Shown one piece after another: positions 23,844 to 31,006 of a stretch of 60,225 nucleotides of DNA; position 1 is the stretch's first letter; the number at the start of each line of letters is the position of its first letter. The notes beneath the pieces were generated by a model. The model was given only the letters and a program-made list of their open reading frames with translations. It searched no databases and was not told the DNA's origin. The translations under genes were made by a program, and so were the position numbers. Origin of the DNA: Anaerolineae bacterium (GTDB lineage: Bacteria; Chloroflexota; Anaerolineae; Anaerolineales; Villigracilaceae); assembly GCA_017303655.1 (NCBI GenBank), contig JAFLCE010000013.1:1-60225 (forward strand), written 5' to 3'.

Positions 23844-24200
23844 ATGGGCGAAGAAATGACTTCTTTAGGCGGGATCCACGTCTCACCGAATGCAGTGACG
23901 ACGATTGCATATCATGCCACCCTGCAATCCTATGGGGTGGTGGGGCTTGCCCCAAAAAATCTGGCGGACGGTATCGTCTCGACCATTACCCGTGAACCTT
24001 CACGCGGCATTTCCGTGCATTACAAAGAGGATGAGATCCATATTGATATTCACGTGATCGTGGAATATGGAACCCGCATCAACTCGGTGGCGGAAAGCGT
24101 GGCAAACACTGTGCGTTTTCATGTAGAAAAGGCACTCGGTCTTAAAGTAAACACGGTTAATGTGCATGTGGCGGGACTGCGCATTAGCAACACGGATTAG
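23844..24200 (+). CDS. Asp23/Gls24 family envelope-stress protein
   Basis: A 118-residue Asp23/YloU-type protein: GGIHVSPNAVTTIAYHATLQ at the start, IHIDIHVIVEYGTRINSVAE in the middle and VNTVNVHVAGLRI at the end. In Firmicutes the orthologue stands directly before the DhaL/FakA gene, as here (13 bp gap). GAGGAA precedes the ATG. The molecular role is not settled; family members associate with the membrane or with alkaline-stress responses. Confidence 0.88.
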   Translation: MGEEMTSLGGIHVSPNAVTTIAYHATLQSYGVVGLAPKNLADGIVSTITREPSRGISVHYKEDEIHIDIHVIVEYGTRINSVAESVANTVRFHVEKALGLKVNTVNVHVAGLRISNTD

Positions 24201-24213
24201 GAGATAGCGATAC

Positions 24214-25881
24214 ATGGCGATTGATACCGCACGAGTCGAGAAACTCCGCAAGCGAACGATAGATGGGCAGGCTTTCAAGCGCCTCGTTGAAGCCGGGGTG
24301 ACTTGGCTTCGCACCAACCAGCAGATCGTTAATGCGTTGAATGTGTTCCCCGTCCCAGACGGTGACACAGGTACGAATATGAGCCTGACCCTGCAAGCCG
24401 CCTGGAACGAGATCAAGGATAGCGGCACGCATCATTTTGGGGAGATGGCGGCGGCATTTTCAAAGGGAGCTTTGATGGGCGCGCGCGGCAACTCTGGTGT
24501 TATCACCAGCCAGATCTTGCGTGGGTTTTCACGCGGCGTGCATGATCAGAAGACCTTGACTTTGGATGCATTCGTTAAGGGGTTGAACGAGGCGCGCGAT
24601 ACGGCTTATAAGGGTGTGGTCAAGCCGGTTGAAGGGACGATCTTAACCGTCATTAAAGAAACGGCTAACGGGGCAGAAGCAGCTCGCGGGTCCGTTAAAG
24701 ATGCGGTGGAACTGCTTGAAATGGCACTCAAAGCTGCAGACGAAGCGGTCAAGAATACGCCTGAACAACTTCCCATCCTCAAACAGGCAGGTGTGGTGGA
24801 TTCGGGTGGTAAGGGTCTCTTCTTTTTTCTCGAAGGGATGTTACGTCACGTCTACGGCGAGTCGCTTGAAACGCCGACAATGCAAGTGCAACCTCTATCT
24901 GCAATGAGCCTTGAAGGTGCTTTGGAGGATGTTGAAGAAGGACAGGATTACGAGATCGTCGTGGATTTTGTTCCGAATGGCGAGTTAGACTTGCAAGGTT
25001 TTTATGCCAAGCTTGAAGAGATGGGGACGTCGATTCAGGTGGGTGAAGGGGAAGGCATGTATCGTATGCATATCCATGTGCCGACCGAGAACCGCTACGT
25101 GCCGATCGATTACATCATGGGCATTGGCACGGTGACAAAGGTTGCCATTGAAAACCTTATGGCGCAGATGGATGATATTCAAAAGAGTAAGTCAACGCAG
25201 ATCCAATTCGGCGCGGTGGAGCCCGGCAATATTGCTGTGGTGGTGGTTTCGCCGGGCACGGGCATCAGCCGCATCTTTGCCAGCCTTGGCGTGGCGGCGG
25301 TGGTGGCAGGCGGGCAGACGATGAACCCGTCTACGCAGGATATTTTGAGTTCGTTCGAAAATATGCCCACAGATAAAGTGATCATTCTGCCGAACAATAA
25401 GAACATTGTGATGGCGGCGAATCAAGCCAAAGACGTGACGGTGAAGAACGTGCAGGTGGTTCCGACCCGTACCGTGCCGCAGGGACTTGCTGCCATGCTT
25501 TCCTTCGACCCCGGTGGGGAAGTGGCGGCAGTTGCAGAACGCATGTTGAAAGCCATGACTAACGTCAAAACTGGCGAGATCACTGTGGCGACCCGCTCGG
25601 TTGAAATTGACGGCGTGACGGTCAAAGATGGTCAGGTGATCGCGCTGCTGGATGGCAAACTGGTTGCTTCTTCAGATACTGTGGAACATGGTCTGTTTGA
25701 GTTGCTCGAAAAAGCCGGAGCAAGTGAACACGAGATCGTGACCCTCTTTTTCGGTGAAAATATGACCCACGCAGAAGCCAATCGCTTTGCGGATGCGGTG
25801 CGCGGGAAATTCTCCAACCTCGAAGTCGAGGTGCAGGAGGGCGGTCAGCCGCACTACCAGTTTATTTTGTCGATTGAATAA
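24214..25881 (+). CDS. fakA: DhaL-domain fatty acid kinase (FakA/YloV family)
   Basis: A 555-residue protein. The N-terminal DhaL kinase domain (to about 210) holds NALNVFPVPDGDTGTNMSLT, whose Asp residues bind Mg-ATP, and GARGNSGVITSQILRGF. The middle and C-terminal parts (from about 230) are the FakA-specific domains that contact FakB (IILPNNKNIVMAA, VVPTRTVPQGLAAML). FakA phosphorylates a fatty acid carried by FakB, giving acyl-phosphate for phospholipid synthesis. TAGGAG precedes ATG 24214. A DegV/FakB-type gene lies at 27467. Confidence 0.9.
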   Translation: MAIDTARVEKLRKRTIDGQAFKRLVEAGVTWLRTNQQIVNALNVFPVPDGDTGTNMSLTLQAAWNEIKDSGTHHFGEMAAAFSKGALMGARGNSGVITSQILRGFSRGVHDQKTLTLDAFVKGLNEARDTAYKGVVKPVEGTILTVIKETANGAEAARGSVKDAVELLEMALKAADEAVKNTPEQLPILKQAGVVDSGGKGLFFFLEGMLRHVYGESLETPTMQVQPLSAMSLEGALEDVEEGQDYEIVVDFVPNGELDLQGFYAKLEEMGTSIQVGEGEGMYRMHIHVPTENRYVPIDYIMGIGTVTKVAIENLMAQMDDIQKSKSTQIQFGAVEPGNIAVVVVSPGTGISRIFASLGVAAVVAGGQTMNPSTQDILSSFENMPTDKVIILPNNKNIVMAANQAKDVTVKNVQVVPTRTVPQGLAAMLSFDPGGEVAAVAERMLKAMTNVKTGEITVATRSVEIDGVTVKDGQVIALLDGKLVASSDTVEHGLFELLEKAGASEHEIVTLFFGENMTHAEANRFADAVRGKFSNLEVEVQEGGQPHYQFILSIE

Positions 25882-25928
25882 TCGGAAAGAAAAATCCTGA
25901 AGTAGAACTTCAGGAATCCATTTTAAGC

Positions 25929-25963
25929 AAAGTGACAGTCACCTACGAGGTGACTGTCACTTT
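25929..25963. terminator. GTGACAGTCACC palindrome, bidirectional terminator
   Basis: AAAGTGACAGTCACC (25929-25943) and GGTGACTGTCACTTT (25949-25963) pair perfectly around TACGA, with T-run after and A-run before. A smaller hairpin (TCCTGAAGT/ACTTCAGGA) lies at 25895-25915. The CAGTCAC core recurs in the palindrome at 60104-60138. Confidence 0.85.
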
Positions 25964-25974
25964 TAATTTCAAAC

Positions 25975-26994
25975 CTATTTTGTTTCAGATCTCATTTTGA
26001 ACAAGCGATACACGGCTTTGACCAACTCGATGCTTTGGATGATGATGACGATCGCCATCACGATCGGGAACATATACGTTGCAATAGTGACGAATATTTC
26101 AGCCTGTTCAGGCTCAAAGGGTCCGTTGGCAAAAGACTTGGCACTGAAGCCGATGACGCCGGGAGTGCGAAGGATGAGCACGGTCAACGTGAGGCTGGCG
26201 GCTTCGATGATTACCTTGCCCAGCCGGGTCAGGCGATTCCAGATCGCGTTGCGTAACAGGAAAATATCGAGCAAGATCTCTGCTACGAGCACAACATTGA
26301 TCCACGGCACGAACTGAAAGAACTTCTCCGTGAACATGGGGACGAAGACTTGCTCATCACCGGTGAAGAAGATCATGCCAAGCCACTGCGGGTAGATATT
26401 CAAGATCGCCAGCGCCACGAAGGTGAACACAATCTCAGTAATGAGTTCGAAACGGCTCACAGAGTCAGGATCAGGTTCCTTGGCGAGTGAGGCGGGGTCC
26501 CAATCCTTTTCATCGTCGAAGCTGCCGATCTCTTTATCCGGCAGAACGCGCTCAAGGATAACGAAGACCAGCACCACATTCCCGAAGGCGGCGATGGCGG
26601 CGGAAAGCGCACTCCCCAAGCCCTGACCAATGATCTTCACAAAATCAGCACCCATGAAGGGCGTATCCGTCACGGCTTGAACGCCTGCCAGCACAAGCAT
26701 CACGCTGACGACAACAGTAATCACGATCTTCAAAACGAAGAGGAAGAACGGGAAGAGCTTTGGACCGATCAAGTAGGGGTGCGGATTGTAGGTCTGCGCC
26801 ACTTTTTGAGGCGAGCCATACTCCTTCAACACTTCGAGCTCCAGCGCTTCATCGCGTACACGTCCGCTGCTTTGCGCGCGGTCTTCCAACATATCTTCGA
26901 GCGTGGACTTTAATTCCTTCTCGATATCTTCACGTCCGTTCAACAACGGCAGGTTCTTGCCAACTTCAGCTACATAACGATCAATGAGGTTCAT
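25975..26994 (-). CDS. HAAS-domain (DUF1700-like) multi-pass membrane protein
   Basis: A 339-residue protein. Residues 1-75 form the helical HAAS domain (LIDRYVAEVGKNLPLLNGRE, then LKEYGSPQKVAQTY), which is the usual companion of PadR regulators. Six to seven hydrophobic segments follow (near 85-105, 125-150, 185-205, 225-250, 268-285 and 305-330). GAAAGGA precedes ATG 26994. It starts 14 bp after the PadR stop, so the operon is PadR then HAAS. HAAS proteins are thought to be sensors or partners controlled by PadR; no transport function is established. Confidence 0.82.
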   Translation of the reverse strand: MNLIDRYVAEVGKNLPLLNGREDIEKELKSTLEDMLEDRAQSSGRVRDEALELEVLKEYGSPQKVAQTYNPHPYLIGPKLFPFFLFVLKIVITVVVSVMLVLAGVQAVTDTPFMGADFVKIIGQGLGSALSAAIAAFGNVVLVFVILERVLPDKEIGSFDDEKDWDPASLAKEPDPDSVSRFELITEIVFTFVALAILNIYPQWLGMIFFTGDEQVFVPMFTEKFFQFVPWINVVLVAEILLDIFLLRNAIWNRLTRLGKVIIEAASLTLTVLILRTPGVIGFSAKSFANGPFEPEQAEIFVTIATYMFPIVMAIVIIIQSIELVKAVYRLFKMRSETK

Positions 26995-27008
26995 CACGAT
27001 TCCTTTCT

Positions 27009-27338
27009 CTACGCCAGCGTCTTATTCATAACAGCGACGATGCCAGCCCATTCTTTTTTCAACTTCGGCAAAAGTTTTTTTCCTTCTGCACTCATGACAT
27101 AATACCGACGTGGGCGCGCTTCTTCCAACTTCCAAACAGACTCGAGCAAGCCTTGCGCTTCCAACCGGCGCAGAAGGGGATACAACGTGCCCTGGTCCAC
27201 TTCCAAGCCGAGGTCGGCGAGTTTCTTCAGCAGCGAGTAACCGTATTCTTCAGTGCCCAGTTGGCTGAGCGCCGCCAGCACGATCACTCCGCGCCGTAAC
27301 TCTAGAACGACATTTTCAAGAGATTCATTGTTTACCAT
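27009..27338 (-). CDS. PadR-family transcriptional regulator
   Basis: A 109-residue winged-helix regulator: VVLELRRGVIVLAALSQL, YGYSLLKKLADLGLEVDQGT, LYPLLRRLEAQGLLES and ARPRRYYVMSAEGKKLL are the standard PadR helices, recognition helix and wing. It lacks the long C-terminal helix of the largest PadR proteins, as in the small PadR-s2 group. It would repress its own operon with the HAAS gene. A palindrome ATACTGT-N7-ACAGTAT lies inside its promoter (27356-27384). AAAGG before ATG 27338. Effector unknown. Confidence 0.92.
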   Translation of the reverse strand: MVNNESLENVVLELRRGVIVLAALSQLGTEEYGYSLLKKLADLGLEVDQGTLYPLLRRLEAQGLLESVWKLEEARPRRYYVMSAEGKKLLPKLKKEWAGIVAVMNKTLA

Positions 27339-27355
27339 ATCTCAACCTTTATGGC

Positions 27356-27384
27356 ATTATACTGTGTGAAATACAGTATGTCAA
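27356..27384 (-). promoter_or_regulatory. consensus promoter with embedded PadR operator
   Basis: On the minus strand TTGACA (27384-27379), a 17-bp spacer and TATAAT (27361-27356) form a perfect sigma70 promoter. The palindrome ATACTGT GTGAAAT ACAGTAT (27359-27379) fills the spacer and overlaps both boxes. A bound PadR dimer would block polymerase, so autorepression is expected. Confidence 0.88.
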
Positions 27385-27454
27385 GGATGAAGTATCAGGT
27401 GATTTAACCATTATTGGGGAGGCAGAGCGCCCGCAATGACAAAAACATTTATGC

Positions 27455-27460
27455 TACACT
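27455..27460 (+). promoter_or_regulatory. TACACT box before the DegV gene
   Basis: TACACT ends six nt before the ATG at 27467. There is no Shine-Dalgarno sequence. A weaker -10, but the spacing is the same as at other leaderless starts in the window. Confidence 0.35.
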
Positions 27461-27466
27461 TTGCCC

Positions 27467-28306
27467 ATGAAACTAGGAATCGTCACCGACTCAACTGCCG
27501 CCCTGCCGCCCTATCTCATTGCACAACACGAAATTCATGTTGTGCCTACTGTGCTTATTTTGGAGGGCAAAGAATACAAGGATGGGATTGGCATCTCGCG
27601 TGAAGAGTTTTACACGCGCCTGCCCTCGCTTCATACCCCGGCGACGACTGCCGCGCCTTCCATTGGAGATTTTCTTACGCCGTATCAGTCTCTGCTCAAC
27701 TCCGGCTGTGACCATATCCTGTCCATTCATGTCTCGGGCAAGTTATCTGGCGTGATCAATATCGCCCGCCGTGCTGCAGAGGAATTCCCAGGCAAGGTGA
27801 CCTGTGTGGATAGTGGCTCGCTCTCCATGGGCATTGGGTTTCAAGTATTGGCGGCGGCTGAAACGGCAGAGCTGGGAGTGAAAGCCGCTTTGGAAGCCGT
27901 TGAATTGACCAAGCAGAAGTCAAAAGTCTTCGCTGCGTTGGACACGATGGAGTACCTCAAACGCAGTGGACGAATCCCAGCTGTGGTTGCCAACATTGGC
28001 GGGATGCTTTCCATCAAGCCAGTTGTTGAGTTGCGCGAAGGCGAAGTGAAGCCGATGGCGGTTAACCGTACTCCTAGGCAGGCAGATGAATTTATTTTGA
28101 GTAAACTACTGGAAGTGGGGGAGATGGAACGCCTTGCGATTTTGCATACCAATGCCGAACATCGCGCTCATCAATTGTTGGATGGCATGATGCAAGGCAG
28201 ATCACGCACGTCCGTGCCGAGGGATGTGCTGTTCGTGAATGTCACTGCAGTGATCGGCACACATCTGGGACCGAATTGCATCGGCTTCGCGGCGGTTAAG
28301 AAGTGA
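27467..28306 (+). CDS. DegV-family fatty-acid-binding protein (FakB type)
   Basis: A 279-residue DegV protein. Two halves are visible: an N-terminal EDD-fold domain (MKLGIVTDSTAALPPYLIAQ, then TAAPSIGDFLTPY and SIHVSGKLSGVINIARRAAE) and a C-terminal lipid-binding lobe (MEYLKRSGRIPAVVANIGGM, then LSIKPVVELREGEV). In FakA/FakB systems it holds a fatty acid while FakA phosphorylates the carboxylate. FakA is encoded 1.6 kb to the left. ATG 27467 is chosen; two residues upstream are only frame extension. Cytoplasmic. Which fatty acid it prefers cannot be told. Confidence 0.88.
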   Translation: MKLGIVTDSTAALPPYLIAQHEIHVVPTVLILEGKEYKDGIGISREEFYTRLPSLHTPATTAAPSIGDFLTPYQSLLNSGCDHILSIHVSGKLSGVINIARRAAEEFPGKVTCVDSGSLSMGIGFQVLAAAETAELGVKAALEAVELTKQKSKVFAALDTMEYLKRSGRIPAVVANIGGMLSIKPVVELREGEVKPMAVNRTPRQADEFILSKLLEVGEMERLAILHTNAEHRAHQLLDGMMQGRSRTSVPRDVLFVNVTAVIGTHLGPNCIGFAAVKK

Positions 28307-28383
28307 ACAGAAGAGAGACTTGAAATAGCCCGCAGTAAGTTGTAAAATCACTTATAAATCGTCGGAATCAATTAAGGGTTGGT

Positions 28384-29913
28384 ATGGTTACAAATAACTC
28401 TCCAATTTCTCAACGTAAAATTCTTCTCGATATTTCTCTTTTTGTGCTTGATATGTTGAGTCCAGAAAAAATTAAGAGTAAATATAGTCGAGATGATGGC
28501 GTTATTTTGGAAGTGCCAAGTGCGCTTATTACCATGATTGCTGACGCTCAAGTCGGCAATATCTTGTTGAAGGAATTTATTCGAGCATATCTATATGCTT
28601 TTAAGAAGAACCCAATTCATAAAAACTCTCAAGACTTGCAAATACAAAGCATTATTAATGCAGATGACTTGGTGCTGGAAGAAATAATTAATAATGTACA
28701 TAAGACCATTCTTACAGAGTTTACACCGCTAATACGTGATATATCAAAGATAGATCAAGCTAATGAATCAAGAGATGATCAAGGTAAATATCCAATTCAA
28801 TTGTATGAACCTTTGGTGCCAGTATCACCTAATGAGTTGCATAACCTGCGGCAAGCTTATTGGCATGAGATAGAATTATCACCGCATCCATTGTTTGATG
28901 TTTATTTTCTTCAAATTTATCATGCGCAATCCGTATTTTCTGAGGCTACTGATGATGGGCGGGAATTATTGTCCGTGGGTTTGACAACATACAAAACAAT
29001 AAGAGTGTGGAGGTACGCAGTTTTTGGGAAAAAGATACATGATCAAGATGAAATAATTGAAAAACGAGATGGTAAAAAGTCGGAAATGAAAGACCGTTCA
29101 TTGGATTTTTTACGATGGTTTGCTAGTAGTTATTTCAGAAAGAAATGGGAAACTATTGTTGATGATGCAGTAGGACTTGGGGTAGAACTTGCCTTGACTT
29201 TTGCTCGTACTGGGGCCATTGGTTTACAAGATGTAGCTATGGTTGCAGTGACCATTCAAGGCGCAAAATTAATCGCTAAAGGTATTAAAGATAAGGATAG
29301 TCCGATCTTAAAGAGATTGGTAGATATTGTTTTGGGAGTTATTATGATAGGCTTCGTTTGCTTGTTTTCTGTTCCCTTAGCAATGAGATTTATAGAAGAC
29401 ATATTATCCCCATCCTCGTCTATTGTTCCCTTGCCTACAATTATAATAACTATCCAAAACACAGCAGAATCGACGTCCATAGTTTCTTCAACTCAAGATT
29501 TGTCGATATCACCAACAAACATTGTTCAGAGTACATCAACTCCAAATCTTATATATACTATTACACAATTTTCAGATTTTCCTAATTTAGATTATTGTAT
29601 GTACTTAATCCAGCCCGGTGATACAGCTCAAACTGTGGCATTCCGTTTTGGAATATCTGAGGTTGAAGTTCGTTACCCTAATGATAAAATACCGGTTAAT
29701 ACTGTTGTTACGAATCAGATAGTGCGAGTTAACTCTTCTTGTTGTTATCCAGTTAGTGGTGGGGGTATTTCCTATACAGTTCAGTATAAAGATGATTTGC
29801 TTAGCATTTCCCGATTATTTTCAGTGAGTATAGATAAGCTTATCCAAGCCAATAATTTATATAATCCTAGCTATATTCAAGGCGGGCAAATGTTGTGCAT
29901 TCCCAACAATTAA
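28384..29913 (+). CDS. AT-rich membrane protein with two C-terminal LysM domains
   Basis: A 509-residue protein, much more AT-rich than its neighbours. Residues 1-300 are cytosolic, largely helical and unrecognised. One clear TM helix lies near 311-335 (VDIVLGVIMIGFVCLFSVPL). A Ser/Thr-rich outside linker (SIVPLPTIIITIQNTAESTS) leads to two LysM units (YLIQPGDTAQTVAFRFGISE, then YTVQYKDDLLSISRLFSVSI), which would bind peptidoglycan or chitin-like glycans. AAGGG precedes ATG 28384. The composition suggests recent transfer. It could couple wall contact to a cytosolic domain of unknown activity. Confidence 0.78.
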   Translation: MVTNNSPISQRKILLDISLFVLDMLSPEKIKSKYSRDDGVILEVPSALITMIADAQVGNILLKEFIRAYLYAFKKNPIHKNSQDLQIQSIINADDLVLEEIINNVHKTILTEFTPLIRDISKIDQANESRDDQGKYPIQLYEPLVPVSPNELHNLRQAYWHEIELSPHPLFDVYFLQIYHAQSVFSEATDDGRELLSVGLTTYKTIRVWRYAVFGKKIHDQDEIIEKRDGKKSEMKDRSLDFLRWFASSYFRKKWETIVDDAVGLGVELALTFARTGAIGLQDVAMVAVTIQGAKLIAKGIKDKDSPILKRLVDIVLGVIMIGFVCLFSVPLAMRFIEDILSPSSSIVPLPTIIITIQNTAESTSIVSSTQDLSISPTNIVQSTSTPNLIYTITQFSDFPNLDYCMYLIQPGDTAQTVAFRFGISEVEVRYPNDKIPVNTVVTNQIVRVNSSCCYPVSGGGISYTVQYKDDLLSISRLFSVSIDKLIQANNLYNPSYIQGGQMLCIPNN

Positions 29914-29918
29914 ATAAC

Positions 29919-29943
29919 AAAAGCGGCTGATGAAGCCGCTTTT
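29919..29943. terminator. terminator between the LysM and CPBP genes
   Basis: AAAAGCGGCT (29919-29928) pairs with AGCCGCTTTT (29934-29943) around GATGA. Bidirectional between convergent genes. Confidence 0.9.
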
Positions 29944-29946
29944 GTT

Positions 29947-30894
29947 TTACTGAACTGGAACTTCTTGAATGTTCTCTTTGCTTTTCCAAAACAACGTGAC
30001 CGCAATTCCAATCACCAACACAATCGTGACTGCCAGACCGCCTTCGGGACCGAACTCGCCGCCGGTGAGCCAATCCGCGCCGGTTTCCATTAAGTTGATG
30101 AGGGTGCCGCCTTCTGCATTCGTGCCGCTGACCTGGAAGCCGAAGAAATTACCCTGTACCCAGTTCCAGACGCTATGTAAGGCGCTGATGCCCCACATGG
30201 AGCCTTCGCGCATGGCATACAAACCAGCAAACACGCCAAACAAAGCAAGGTTGACTAATGCAATGGCGCTCAAGCCGGGGTTGAGTCCATGCAGGAGGGC
30301 GAAGATGATGGATGAGATCAGCAAGCCAAGCCAGGGTTTGTAACGTGCGCCAATTACCGGCAACACCCAACCGCGGATCAACACTTCTTCCGCGCCACCT
30401 TGAATGACCCAGCCGATAAGGACGAGCATAACACCTGCCACAGCAGCGAGTCCTTGTTTGGAGGGATCGCCCTGTTCAAACGAGACACTCCCAAACAAGC
30501 TGAGGATGCCAACTGAGCCAGCGAACATCAAGGCACCAATCAGGAATCCGCGCCCATATTGGGAGAGGGCGTTTTTCGCTTCATAGCCAAGCGTCCAAAA
30601 TGGACGTTTCTCGAACCATTTGAGCCATGCCCAAAGGAAAACATACATGAGGATAAAGGCAAATATCAATTGCATGCCCATCCAAAAACCAGCCATTGTG
30701 TTGGAAATGCCCGCCAACGAGACGCCGGTTTCGGTAAAGCCGTAGATCAAACCGAGCACGACAATAACTGGAATCACTCCCAGTTGCCCTATAAAAGCGA
30801 AGACAAATGAAAGCGGAATGATTGCGGCAATGTGGGTGAGGCGTTGTCCCTGACGGGCGAGATCGAAAAGTCTGCTATTGTTGAACCAGTGCAT
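29947..30894 (-). CDS. CPBP-family intramembrane metalloprotease (CAAX/Abi)
   Basis: A 315-residue, eight-helix membrane protein. The three CPBP motifs are present: EEVLIRGWVLP (EExxxR), SIIFALLHGLNPG (FxxxH) and SVWNWVQGN (HxxxN/D-like third motif). These enzymes are related to Rce1 and cleave within or near the membrane; bacterial members have roles in peptide maturation, immunity or protein turnover. No bacteriocin-like precursor was seen beside it. AAGGAG precedes ATG 30894. Confidence 0.87.
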   Translation of the reverse strand: MHWFNNSRLFDLARQGQRLTHIAAIIPLSFVFAFIGQLGVIPVIVVLGLIYGFTETGVSLAGISNTMAGFWMGMQLIFAFILMYVFLWAWLKWFEKRPFWTLGYEAKNALSQYGRGFLIGALMFAGSVGILSLFGSVSFEQGDPSKQGLAAVAGVMLVLIGWVIQGGAEEVLIRGWVLPVIGARYKPWLGLLISSIIFALLHGLNPGLSAIALVNLALFGVFAGLYAMREGSMWGISALHSVWNWVQGNFFGFQVSGTNAEGGTLINLMETGADWLTGGEFGPEGGLAVTIVLVIGIAVTLFWKSKENIQEVPVQ

Positions 30895-30915
30895 GAAAGA
30901 CTCCTTGAGTGTGGG

Positions 30916-30945
30916 TGTAGGACAAGTCTATAGACTTGTCCTACA
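30916..30945. repeat. 30-bp perfect palindrome TGTAGGACAAGTCTA
   Basis: TGTAGGACAAGTCTA (30916-30930) is followed directly by its reverse complement (30931-30945). It belongs to the TGTAGG...CCTACA family with different inner arms. It lies between the divergent CPBP and recG genes. Confidence 0.88.
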
Positions 30946-30991
30946 TATTGCAGGATTATACGCCCCGTGGGGGAATTGGTTGCGCCCATGA

Positions 30992-30997
30992 TAAAAT
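30992..30997 (+). promoter_or_regulatory. TAAAAT -10 box before recG
   Basis: TAAAAT ends nine nt before the ATG at 31007, which has no Shine-Dalgarno sequence. Probable leaderless or near-leaderless start. Confidence 0.5.
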
Positions 30998-31006
30998 TAC
31001 CTTCCT

